Assembly (NCBI RefSeq): GCF_009901565.1 | Contig: NZ_WXEW01000007.1 | Span: 1 to 64,000 of the forward strand | Source: Herbidospora solisilvae | GTDB taxonomy: Bacteria > Actinomycetota > Actinomycetes > Streptosporangiales > Streptosporangiaceae | Direction of reading: 5' to 3' | Length of the DNA stretch: 64,000 nucleotides | In this document: positions 1 through 7,643 of the stretch, one piece after another | How the letters are laid out: each line of letters starts with the position of its first letter | How positions within the stretch are numbered: the stretch's first letter is position 1 | Made by a program: the position numbers and the translations under genes | The notes under the pieces: model-generated | What the model was told of the DNA's origin: nothing | The model's input: only the letters and a program-made list of their open reading frames with translations | Database searches by the model: none

Positions 1-22
1 CCGGGCGTTAGCGTGACCCATC

Positions 23-74
23 AAGACCTCCGTGCGTGGGTGAAGCGGCAAACTCCACTACGCCCGGAGGTCTT
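23..74. repeat. Inverted repeat at left edge
   Basis: A perfect 10-bp inverted repeat, AAGACCTCCG at 23-32 and CGGAGGTCTT at 65-74, is separated by 32 nt. The loop is long for an intrinsic terminator and no T-run follows. Frame +1 across 1-132 is open to a TAG at 130-132 and includes VTHQDLRAWVKRQ, vaguely like a transposase helix-turn-helix, so the repeat could mark IS debris. This is weak evidence. Confidence 0.35.
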
Positions 75-128
75 CTTCATGATCAATCACCGATCGCCAT
101 GTGTCACCAAGATCTCGGCCAAGTACAT

Positions 129-1178
129 CTAGGCCAGCCGGGCCGTGCCCCGGCCCGTCACCATCGGAAGGTCGAGGACGGTGCGGATGCCAGGGTCGGC
201 CAGCACCACCGCGCGGATCGTGTTGACCGCGTGGGCGGCGGCCCCCGCCAGCCCGTGGTTGACCTCGTTGAGGTTGACCACGATCGTCGGCCGCCCCTCG
301 ATGTGGATCGAGAAGCCCGGCTCGGCCCAGCGCAGCACCTTGTCGGCGTCGGCCTTGTAGACGCACTCGACGGTCATGAAGGGCCGCCCGCGCACGAGGC
401 CCGAGAAGACCCAGCGCGAGGCCGCCACCGTGCCCTGGCGCACCGTGCCCGAGGCGATCTCGAAGTCTTCGGTGGCGAGCTCGAACTCGTCCATCTCCTC
501 GATCTCGTCGAGCTCGACCCCGAGCGCCGCCGAGACGAGCTGCACGCTCTCGGTGAACAGGGCCCGCTGGAAGGCGCGGAACGGGCGCACCGCCGTCACA
601 TAGTCTTTGGCCGTGCGGGCGAAGCCGATCAGGTCGGTCACGATGTGGTGGGACGGGTGACCGCGGTAGTCGGAGGTCTCGCGCACGTAGATGTGGTCGA
701 GCCGCGACGACAGGCCCGTGAGCGTGAGGGGCAGCACGTCGCTCACGAAACCGGGGTTGATGCCGGTGCCGTGGAGTGTGGTGCCGCCTTCGCGGCAGGC
801 CTTCTCGATGCGGTCGACGACCCCCGCGCCGTAGGCCATGGGGTAGACGAACCCGGTCGTCGTGATGACGTTCTTGCCCGACGCGAGCAGCTTGCAGATC
901 ATGTCGACGTCGTGGTCGTGGTCGCCGCCGAAGAAGGTCGCCGGCAGCGGCATGTGCAGCACGCAGTCGGCGTCGAGCGCCAGGATGGCGTCGACGTCGT
1001 CGGTGCAGACGACTCCCGTTTCGGGGAGACCGACGAGCGGACCGGCGTCCATGCCGATCTTGTCGGGGTCGTAGACCAGAACTCCGGCGAGCTCGAACTC
1101 GGGACGCTCGACAACACCGCGAAGCGCGTATCCCCCCACGGCGCCGGTGGCCCACTGAACCACGCGGAGAGTGCGCAT
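129..1178 (-). CDS. DapB-like NAD(P)-dependent dehydrogenase
   Basis: A 349-residue cytosolic oxidoreductase of the dihydrodipicolinate-reductase-like / 2,4-diaminopentanoate-dehydrogenase-like group. The N-terminal Rossmann fold starts RVVQWATGAVGGYALRG, the GxxG-type dinucleotide loop, followed by the central cofactor-domain motif ITTTGFVYP and the conserved GTGINPGF segment. Members of this group are common in actinobacteria beside steroid or lipid enzymes, but their substrates are mostly unknown. It is divergent from the SDR at 1320, and the 141-bp gap between them should hold both promoters. The start ATG is followed directly by the fold, so the start is secure. Substrate is not predictable from sequence. 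Confidence 0.8.
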   Translation of the reverse strand: MRTLRVVQWATGAVGGYALRGVVERPEFELAGVLVYDPDKIGMDAGPLVGLPETGVVCTDDVDAILALDADCVLHMPLPATFFGGDHDHDVDMICKLLASGKNVITTTGFVYPMAYGAGVVDRIEKACREGGTTLHGTGINPGFVSDVLPLTLTGLSSRLDHIYVRETSDYRGHPSHHIVTDLIGFARTAKDYVTAVRPFRAFQRALFTESVQLVSAALGVELDEIEEMDEFELATEDFEIASGTVRQGTVAASRWVFSGLVRGRPFMTVECVYKADADKVLRWAEPGFSIHIEGRPTIVVNLNEVNHGLAGAAAHAVNTIRAVVLADPGIRTVLDLPMVTGRGTARLA

Positions 1179-1319
1179 TGAGCGGCCTCCAGCCCAGGGG
1201 TGTGCGACGGCGGCGAAACCATATCAGAAACTCACTCGACCGATCACTGTCCGCTACGTCCCGTTTGGTATCGTGCGCTAGACCAGAATTTTGTTCTCCT
1301 TGGAAGGGTGTGGGCGAGA

Positions 1320-2231
1320 ATGCCGGATGATCTCCTCAGGTTCGACGGGCGGGTCGCCGTCGTCACCGGCGCCGGGCACGGCCTCGGCCGGTCGCACGCG
1401 CTGCTGCTCGCCGAGCGCGGGGCCAAGGTCGTCGTCAACGACCTCGGCGGCGCGCTCGACGGCACCGGGGCCTCCGCCGGGCCGGCCGCCGAGGTGGCGG
1501 AGCTGATCGTCAAGAACGGCGGCGAGGCCGTCGCCAACGGCGACGACGTGGCCACGCCCGAAGGGGCCGAGGCGATCGTCCGGCAGGCGGTCGAGACCTT
1601 CGGGCAGCTCGACATCGTGGTCAACAACGCCGGGATCCTGCGCGACCGGTCGCTCGGGAAGATCACCGTCGAGGACTTCGACGCGGTGCTCGCGGTGCAC
1701 GTGCGCGGGTCGTTCCTGGTCACCAGGGCCGCCTACCCGCACATGAAGGAACGCGGGTACGGCCGAATCGTCAACACCTCCTCGCCCGCCGGGCTGTTCG
1801 GCAACTTCGGGCAGGCCAACTACTCCACGGCCAAGATGGGGCTCGTCGGGCTGACCAAGTCGACCGCGATCGAGGGTGCCCGGTCGGGCATCACCGCCAA
1901 CGCCATCGCCCCCATCGCCTGGACGCGGATGACCGAGTCGCTGCTGCCCGCCGAGTTCGAGGCCAAGTTCGGGCCCGAGACCATCAGCCCGCTGGTGGCC
2001 TACCTGGTCCACGAGAGCTGCGCCACGACCGGCGAGGTGTTCTCCGTGGGCGCCGGACGGGTGGCCCGGGTGTTCGTGGCCGAGGGGCCCGGCTGGCACG
2101 CCGACGGCGACCTCACCGTCGAGGGCATCGCGGCGAACTGGGAGGCCGTCCTGACCGAGCAGCCCTACCTCCAGCCGACCGAGCTCGGCAAGCAGGCGAC
2201 CGCCTCGCTGCAGGCGATGCTCAAGCCGTAG
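1320..2231 (+). CDS. SDR family oxidoreductase (MFE-2/hydroxyacyl dehydrogenase type)
   Basis: A 303-residue short-chain dehydrogenase. It shows the TGAGHGLGRSHA cofactor loop, the NNAG motif (VNNAGILRDR), Ser in NTSSPAG and the YSTAK catalytic pair. The FDGRVAVVTGAGHGLGRSHA beginning and the C-terminal extension beyond the fold resemble the dehydrogenase half of peroxisomal MFE-2 / 17-beta-hydroxysteroid dehydrogenase type 4, enzymes that oxidise 3-hydroxyacyl-CoA thioesters. I chose ATG 1320 because the family begins just before the FDGRVA strand; the frame stays open upstream without homology. It ends before a strong bidirectional terminator. A role in lipid or steroid side-chain oxidation is inferred. 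Confidence 0.85.
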   Translation: MPDDLLRFDGRVAVVTGAGHGLGRSHALLLAERGAKVVVNDLGGALDGTGASAGPAAEVAELIVKNGGEAVANGDDVATPEGAEAIVRQAVETFGQLDIVVNNAGILRDRSLGKITVEDFDAVLAVHVRGSFLVTRAAYPHMKERGYGRIVNTSSPAGLFGNFGQANYSTAKMGLVGLTKSTAIEGARSGITANAIAPIAWTRMTESLLPAEFEAKFGPETISPLVAYLVHESCATTGEVFSVGAGRVARVFVAEGPGWHADGDLTVEGIAANWEAVLTEQPYLQPTELGKQATASLQAMLKP

Positions 2232-2240
2232 AAACCCGGA

Positions 2241-2274
2241 AGGGCCCGGCGTGGGGGGGAACACGCCGGGCCCT
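2241..2274. terminator. Bidirectional intrinsic terminator
   Basis: A perfect 13-bp stem, AGGGCCCGGCGTG (2241-2253) with CACGCCGGGCCCT (2262-2274), encloses an 8-nt loop. It lies between the SDR stop (2231) and the stop of the convergent ThuA-type gene (2297), so it can serve both. Confidence 0.85.
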
Positions 2275-2296
2275 GCGGTGTTTCTGAGGGGTGGTT

Positions 2297-5200
2297 CTAG
2301 CTGCCGTACACCTCGAACTCCCAGAGCGAGTAGCCCCAGGCCGTGCCGCGTGCCGTGCCGTTGATACGGACGTACCGGGCGCTGGAGTTCAGCCCCGTGT
2401 GGTCGTCGACGCCGCCGTTCTCACCGGTCACCGTCTTGATCGTCGTCCACGTCGTGCCGTTGGGCGAGGTCTGGATCTGGTAGCCGCTGCCGTAGGCGGC
2501 CTCCCAGCTCAGTCTCACCCGGCTGATGGCGTAGGTCTGGCCGAGGTCGACCTGGATCCACTGCGGGTCGGAGAACGCGCTCGACCAGCGGGTGGTGCCG
2601 GAGCCGTCGACGGCCATCGCCGGGGTGTAGGCGGCCTCCTGGCTGGAGGCGGTGGCCGTCTTGTTCAGGGCGACGTTGGTGGCGGGCGGCGGGTCGGTGG
2701 GGCCGCTGCCGCCGTACACCTCGAACTCCCAGAGCGAGTAGCCCCACGCCGTGGCGCGGGTCGTCCCGGTGATGCGGACGTAACGACCCGTGGCACTCAG
2801 GCCCGTGTGGTCGTCGACGCCGCCGTTCTCACCGGTCACGGTCTTGACCGTCGTCCACGTGGAGTTGTTGGTCGAGGTCGCGATCGTGTACGCCGACCCG
2901 TAGGCCGCCTCCCAGCTCAGCCGGACCCGGTTGATGGTGTAGGGGGCCCCGAGGTCGACCGTGATCGACTGCGGGTCGGAGAAGGCGCTGGCCCACCGGG
3001 TGGTGGCGCTGCCGTCGACCGCGGCCGAACCCGGGTAGGTCGCCGCCTCGGTGCTGGTCACCACGACCGGTTTGTTCAGCGCCAGGTTGTTGCTCGGCGG
3101 CGTCACGGTGCCGGTGCCGAAGGTGAAGTCGTCCAGGTCGAACAGGCCGCCGCCGGTCGTGCCCTTGAACACCAGGAAGAGCTGGCCGGTGCTCGTCGGC
3201 GGGTTGGTGATCGGGACGGTGACGTCCTGGAAGGTGGCGTAGCCGCCGGTGGCCGGGACCGTGACCGTGGCCACGAGCGGGCCCGTCTGCGAGCCGGTCC
3301 GCACCTCCAGCGTGTTGCCGCCCGCCACCGCGCCGACCCGGGCGGTGAACGAGGTCACCCCGCTCAGGTTGTAGGGGGTGAACGCGATCCAGTCGTTGTT
3401 GTCGATGTAGCCGACCGCCGCGCCGCCGTGCGGAGCCGCGCCGGTCACCGCCTGCACGCCGCTCTGCGACGAGAAGTGCTCGGCCTGGCGCAGCCTCGGC
3501 TGGAGCTGGGCCTGGGTGTGCGTGGTCAGGCCGCCGTTGTCGGTGTACTCGGCGTCGATGACGCCGTAGATGTTCGCGGCGGAGTCGTGCTCACCGTCGG
3601 TGGTCGTCTGCAGGACGCCCGAGCAGCCGTTCGCGCTGGTCATCGGGTGGCCGTGCGAGTCGTGGCCGAGGATGAAGCTGACCTTGACCCGCGAGCAGGC
3701 GATCGTGCCGTCCTCCGGGTCGGTGACGGTCACCGTGAACGGGATCGCGTCGCCGAAGGAGAACAGGCCGCCGTTGACCGGTGTGTTCACCACGACCGTC
3801 GGCGCGGTGTTGCCCACGGTGATCACCGTGCTCGCGGAGGAGGCCTTGTTGGTGCTGTCGCGCACGGTCAATGTGGGGTTGTAGGTGCCGTTTGCTATGT
3901 ACGTGTACGAAGGGTTCGCCGCCGTCGAGTCGGTCGTGCCGTTGCCGTCGAAGTCCCAGGCCAGCGTGATCGGGTCGCCGTCGGGGTCGACGGTGCCGGC
4001 CGAGGAGAAGGCGACCGTCAGCGGCGCGGGGCCGCTCGTCCGGCTGGGGGTGATCACGGCCTTGGGCGCGTGGCCGTCGGCGGCGTACTCGATCCGGTAG
4101 AGGGCCGAGTTGCCGTCGCCGTTGAACCAGCCGGTGCCGTAGTCGAGGACGTAGAGCGCGCCGTTCTTGCCGAACTCCATGTCCATGACCTGGGTGCCCG
4201 ACCACGGGAACGGGTTGATCGTCAGCCACTGCCCGGCCGAGTCGGGCACGATGTTCTTGATCCAGCGGCGGCCGAACTCACCGGCGAAGAAGGTCCCGTC
4301 GTAGTAGCGGGGGAACTTCACCGTCGAGGTCGAGGTCGCGTCGTAGCGGTAGACCGGGCCGCCCATCGGCGACAGGCCGCCGCCGGTGAACTCCGGCGGG
4401 GTCGAGCCGGTGTAGGGGATCCAGCCGCGCTGCGACGGCGGGAGCGTCGTGATGCCGGTGTTGTTCGGCGAGTTGTTGGTCGGGCCGCCGGCGCAGTTGT
4501 ACTTCGCGCCCGAGGGGCCCGACGGGAAGGTGTACTCGTTGTACGCGTCGTTGAACGCCGAGCAGTAGGGCCAGCCGTAGAAGCCGGGGCCGGTGATCCG
4601 GTCGAAGGAGACCTGGCCGGCCGGGCCGCGGTTCGGGTCGGCGGTGCCGGCGTCGGGACCGTAGTCGCCCAGGTAGACGATGCCGGTCGCCTTGTCGACG
4701 CTCATCCGGAACGGGTTGCGGAAGCCCATGGCGTAGATCTCGGGCCTGGTGTTCGCGGTGCCGGGGGCGAACATGTTGCCCGCCGGGATCGTGTACGCCG
4801 GGCTGCCGGTGGCCGTCGGCTTGATGCGCAGCACCTTGCCGCGCAGGTCGTTGCTGTTGGCGCTGGTGCGCTGGGCGTCGAACGCCGGGTTGCGGCCGGC
4901 CCGCTCGTCGATCGGGGAGAACCCGGCCGAGTCGAACGGGTTGGTGTCGTCACCCGTGGACAGGTAGAGGTTGCCCTGCGCGTCGAAGTCCATGTCGCCG
5001 CCCACGTGGCAGCACATGCCACGGCTGGTCGGCACGTCGAGCACGGTGCGCTCGGAGGCGAGGTTGAGCGTGTTGTCGGCGTTCACTGTGAACCGGGACA
5101 GGCGGTTCACCCCGTTGAACGGGGCGAGCTGGGCGGCGGTGCCGCTGGCCGGGGCGTCGCCCGCGGGGGTCGACAGCGGCGGCGCGTAGAACAGGTAGAT

Positions 5201-6196
5201 CCACCGGTTGGTGGCGTAGCCGGGGTCGACCGCGACGCCCTGCAGGCCCTCCTCGTCGTGGGTGTAGACGGGGATGGTGGCGGCGATCTTGGTGTTGCCG
5301 GCCGCGTCGGTGTAGCGGACCGCGCCGGTGCGGGCGGTGTGGAAGACGCCGCCGTCGGGGGTGACCGACAGGCTCATCGGCTCGCCGACCTCGGCGACGC
5401 CCTTGGCCAGCTCGATCTGCTGGAAGTTGCTCGTCACCGTGGCGCCGCAGTCGGCCGCCGCGAAGCCGGCTGCGGTGCGGATGCCGCCGAGCAGGTGGTT
5501 GCGGAAGTTGGCGTCGCTGTAGGAGGCGTCGGTGTGCCCCATGCCGGTGTACCAGGAGCGGCCGCCCGCGTAGTCCTGGCACCACGAGATCGGGTGGTCG
5601 ATGCCCATGCCGCCACCGGAGTAGGTGGTCTCGTCGAGGGTGGCCAGCACGTGGACCTTGCCGCGCGGGTTGGCGCGGTAGCTGTACCACTCGTCGAACC
5701 GGCTCCAGCGGTGCGGCAGGTGCGCGGTGGAGGGGTGGACCCGGTCGGAGACCCGCACGGTCGCGGTCTGCTCGGCGGGGTGCTGCTGGAAGTAGGCGCC
5801 GACGAGGTTGCCGTACCAGGCCCAGTCGTATTCGGTGTCGGCGGCGGCGTGGACGCCGGCGTAGCCGCCGCCCGCGGCGATGTAGCGCTCGAAGGCGGCC
5901 TGCTGGGCGGCGTTGAGGACGTCGCCGGTGGTGGAGAGCCAGATGACCGCCTGGAAGCGGGCCAGGTTGGCGTCGGTGAACTGGGCCGCGTCCTCGGTCG
6001 TCTCGACCGTGAAGTTGTTGGCGGCGCCGAGTTGCTGGATGGCGGTGATGCCGGGGCCGATGGAGCCGTGCCGGAAGCCGGCGGTCTTGGAGAAGACCAG
6101 GACGCTGAAGTCGGCCGCGTGGGCCGGAGGTGTGGTGACGACCACGCCCGCCAGCACCAATAAGGCGCTTAAGACGACACGGATGAAGGGGCGCAC
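2297..6196 (-). CDS. Secreted ThuA / PQQ-type sugar dehydrogenase / PKD / CBM6 / F5-8C multidomain protein
   Basis: A 1299-residue exported protein. Order of parts: Sec signal peptide (about 1-27, ending PPAHA); ThuA-like glutamine-amidotransferase fold (about 28-245, with GGGYAGVHAAADTEY); glucose/sorbosone-dehydrogenase-type beta-propeller (about 260-704); PKD domain (about 709-793); CBM6-like module (about 904-1028); and two tandem F5/8 type C (discoidin) modules (about 1035-1160 and 1174-1299). Such proteins are thought to oxidise or bind glycans outside the cell. The two F5/8C modules are nearly identical at DNA level. It lies next to the ROK/ABC sugar locus, and its promoter region holds two LacI-like palindromes (6253-6266 and 6347-6358). 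Carbohydrate substrate unknown. Confidence 0.88.
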   Translation of the reverse strand: MRPFIRVVLSALLVLAGVVVTTPPAHAADFSVLVFSKTAGFRHGSIGPGITAIQQLGAANNFTVETTEDAAQFTDANLARFQAVIWLSTTGDVLNAAQQAAFERYIAAGGGYAGVHAAADTEYDWAWYGNLVGAYFQQHPAEQTATVRVSDRVHPSTAHLPHRWSRFDEWYSYRANPRGKVHVLATLDETTYSGGGMGIDHPISWCQDYAGGRSWYTGMGHTDASYSDANFRNHLLGGIRTAAGFAAADCGATVTSNFQQIELAKGVAEVGEPMSLSVTPDGGVFHTARTGAVRYTDAAGNTKIAATIPVYTHDEEGLQGVAVDPGYATNRWIYLFYAPPLSTPAGDAPASGTAAQLAPFNGVNRLSRFTVNADNTLNLASERTVLDVPTSRGMCCHVGGDMDFDAQGNLYLSTGDDTNPFDSAGFSPIDERAGRNPAFDAQRTSANSNDLRGKVLRIKPTATGSPAYTIPAGNMFAPGTANTRPEIYAMGFRNPFRMSVDKATGIVYLGDYGPDAGTADPNRGPAGQVSFDRITGPGFYGWPYCSAFNDAYNEYTFPSGPSGAKYNCAGGPTNNSPNNTGITTLPPSQRGWIPYTGSTPPEFTGGGLSPMGGPVYRYDATSTSTVKFPRYYDGTFFAGEFGRRWIKNIVPDSAGQWLTINPFPWSGTQVMDMEFGKNGALYVLDYGTGWFNGDGNSALYRIEYAADGHAPKAVITPSRTSGPAPLTVAFSSAGTVDPDGDPITLAWDFDGNGTTDSTAANPSYTYIANGTYNPTLTVRDSTNKASSASTVITVGNTAPTVVVNTPVNGGLFSFGDAIPFTVTVTDPEDGTIACSRVKVSFILGHDSHGHPMTSANGCSGVLQTTTDGEHDSAANIYGVIDAEYTDNGGLTTHTQAQLQPRLRQAEHFSSQSGVQAVTGAAPHGGAAVGYIDNNDWIAFTPYNLSGVTSFTARVGAVAGGNTLEVRTGSQTGPLVATVTVPATGGYATFQDVTVPITNPPTSTGQLFLVFKGTTGGGLFDLDDFTFGTGTVTPPSNNLALNKPVVVTSTEAATYPGSAAVDGSATTRWASAFSDPQSITVDLGAPYTINRVRLSWEAAYGSAYTIATSTNNSTWTTVKTVTGENGGVDDHTGLSATGRYVRITGTTRATAWGYSLWEFEVYGGSGPTDPPPATNVALNKTATASSQEAAYTPAMAVDGSGTTRWSSAFSDPQWIQVDLGQTYAISRVRLSWEAAYGSGYQIQTSPNGTTWTTIKTVTGENGGVDDHTGLNSSARYVRINGTARGTAWGYSLWEFEVYGS
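2303..3090 (-). repeat. Tandem duplicated F5/8 type C module
   Basis: Two copies of a discoidin module, about 2303-2680 and 2712-3090, share long near-exact DNA stretches: both contain CCGTACACCTCGAACTCCCA, and the GTGTGGTCGTCGACGCCGCC stretch also recurs. This points to a recent internal duplication within the gene. Confidence 0.75.
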
Positions 6197-6252
6197 AGGG
6201 GCGTTCCTTTCGCAAGGGGGGTGCCGGAACGCGTGCGCCGAACGCGTCAGAG

Positions 6253-6266
6253 GGGAAGCGCTCTCA
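6253..6266. promoter_or_regulatory. LacI-like operator (copy 1)
   Basis: GGGAAGCGCTCTCA is centred on AGCGCT, 57 bp upstream of the ThuA-type gene start. LacI/GalR-family sites in actinomycetes are commonly palindromes with this CG-centred core, the CebR site being one example. It pairs with the better palindrome at 6347. Confidence 0.5.
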
Positions 6267-6346
6267 CCGGTGGGTCAGCGTGCCACCGCTGACCGGATCG
6301 AGTGGGACCCGCCCGTAATGTTGCTGCCTTGTCACGAGTCAGTCAA

Positions 6347-6358
6347 GAGAGCGCTCTC
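6347..6358. promoter_or_regulatory. LacI-like operator (copy 2)
   Basis: GAGAGCGCTCTC is a perfect 12-bp palindrome that overlaps the stop codon of the ROK gene and lies about 150 bp upstream of the ThuA-type gene. Together with copy 1 it could form a looped repression unit. No LacI gene is in the window. Confidence 0.55.
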
Positions 6359-7541
6359 AGGATGAGACGACCAGATCCACCGCTTCCGGGGACAGGACGT
6401 GCTCTATGACCATGACGGCCGCGCCGATGATGCCCGCCCGATCACCGAGCTCGGTGGCCCGTATGCTCAGGTGTTGCGTCGCCAGCGGGAGCGATCGGCT
6501 GTATATCACCTCTCGCACCCCGGCCAGGATGTGCTCCCCGGCCTCGGCCATGTCTCCACCGATCACTATCACCGACGGATTGAAGAAGTTCACGATCGAC
6601 GCCAGCACGTCGCCGATCTCGCGTCCGGCCTGCCGCGCGAACTGCACGGCCATCGTGTTGCCCTGCCGCACCAGGTTGACCACGTCGCGGCTGCCGTGGG
6701 CCTCGACCCCGGCCGCGTCGAGCTGGTTCGCGATGGCCGCGCCGCTCGCCACCGCTTCGAGACATCCGCTGTTGCCACACCGGCACACAACCTCGTCGCT
6801 GGTGGTCACCCTGATGTGCCCGATGTCCCCGGCCGCTCCCTGAGCGCCGCGGTGGAGCCGCCGCTCGGAGATGATGCCGCATCCGATGCCGGTGCCGATC
6901 TTGACGAACACCAGATGCTCGACGTCACGCCTGGCCGCCCAGTGTTCGCCCAGCGCCATGATGTTGACGTCGTTGTCGACCAGTACCGGTGCCCCGAGGC
7001 GAGATCCCAGCCAGTCAGGCACTGGGAACCCATCCCATCCGGGCATTATCGGCGGGTTGACCGGACGGCCGCTGGAATGGGAGACCGGCCCGGGAAGGCC
7101 GACACCCACGCCGCAGAGTGAGCCGCCGGTCTCGACCAGCAGCTCTTTCAGCGTTACCACCAGCCAGCCGAGGACCTCTTCCGGCCCTCGGTCGATCGGC
7201 AGGTCGACCCTGCGCTCGGCCAGGACGGTCGAGGCGAGGTCGGTCACCGCCACTCGTGCGTGGGTCGCCCCGAGATCGGCCGCCGCGACGACCCGGGCGC
7301 CCCGGTTGAAGGTGAAGGCGGTCGCGGGCCGCCCTCCGGAAGAGATCGCGTCGTCGGCGGGCACGATCCATTGATGCGAGAGCAGCGCGTCGAGCCGCTG
7401 CGAAACCGTGGACCTGGCGAGACCCGTGAGCTGCACGAGCTCGGCCCGAGTGCGGGCCTGGCCGTCACGAAGGATCGAGAGCAGTGCTCCCGCTCCGGTG
7501 ACCGAGCCGCTGGACTCGCTCAGCATCCCCTGAGTCAACAT
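6357..7541 (-). CDS. ROK family transcriptional regulator
   Basis: A 394-residue ROK-type repressor. A winged helix-turn-helix spans about residues 13-60 (TRAELVQLTGLARSTVSQRL). An ATPase/sugar-kinase-like fold follows, with the ROK zinc motif CRCGNSGCLE and the sugar-binding region GAQGAAGDIGHI. ROK repressors bind a sugar, or a sugar phosphate, and release operators of neighbouring transport genes. It diverges from the ABC importer operon at 7644 with about 100 bp between the genes, so it very probably controls that operon and itself. The inducer is not predictable. Confidence 0.9.
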   Translation of the reverse strand: MLTQGMLSESSGSVTGAGALLSILRDGQARTRAELVQLTGLARSTVSQRLDALLSHQWIVPADDAISSGGRPATAFTFNRGARVVAAADLGATHARVAVTDLASTVLAERRVDLPIDRGPEEVLGWLVVTLKELLVETGGSLCGVGVGLPGPVSHSSGRPVNPPIMPGWDGFPVPDWLGSRLGAPVLVDNDVNIMALGEHWAARRDVEHLVFVKIGTGIGCGIISERRLHRGAQGAAGDIGHIRVTTSDEVVCRCGNSGCLEAVASGAAIANQLDAAGVEAHGSRDVVNLVRQGNTMAVQFARQAGREIGDVLASIVNFFNPSVIVIGGDMAEAGEHILAGVREVIYSRSLPLATQHLSIRATELGDRAGIIGAAVMVIEHVLSPEAVDLVVSS

Positions 7542-7605
7542 CGCCTCCCTTCACCGCATCCGATGATTCCAGATCTCATTATGACATCAGGACATCCACT
7601 TTTGC

Positions 7606-7634
7606 TTGACCGTCAGCATAAGTCGTCCTTAGCA
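7606..7634 (+). promoter_or_regulatory. Putative promoter of the sugar ABC operon
   Basis: TTGACC (7606-7611) and TTAGCA (7629-7634) are spaced 17 nt apart. The start point would fall only a few bases before ATG 7644, so the message may be nearly leaderless; no clear ribosome-binding site precedes the ATG. Confidence 0.45.
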
Positions 7635-7643
7635 TCCGGAAAC

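Noticed and set aside
1-132. Transposase fragment at the left edge
   Set aside because: Frame +1 shows a faint helix-turn-helix-like stretch (VTHQDLRAWVKRQ) but only 43 residues are visible and no terminal inverted repeat or second motif supports it.
1280-1302. AGAATTTTGTTCT before the SDR as a fifth KstR site
   Set aside because: Spacing between half-sites is one base too long and the AAC/GTT core is absent.
2303-3090. Repeated sequence as a CRISPR array
   Set aside because: There are only two long, coding copies that match a duplicated F5/8C domain; no short regularly spaced repeats occur.
2291-6163. Very long open frame on the plus strand opposite the ThuA-type gene
   Set aside because: High-GC third-position bias opens antisense frames; the product is Arg/Val/Gly-rich without domains, while the minus strand has clear modules.
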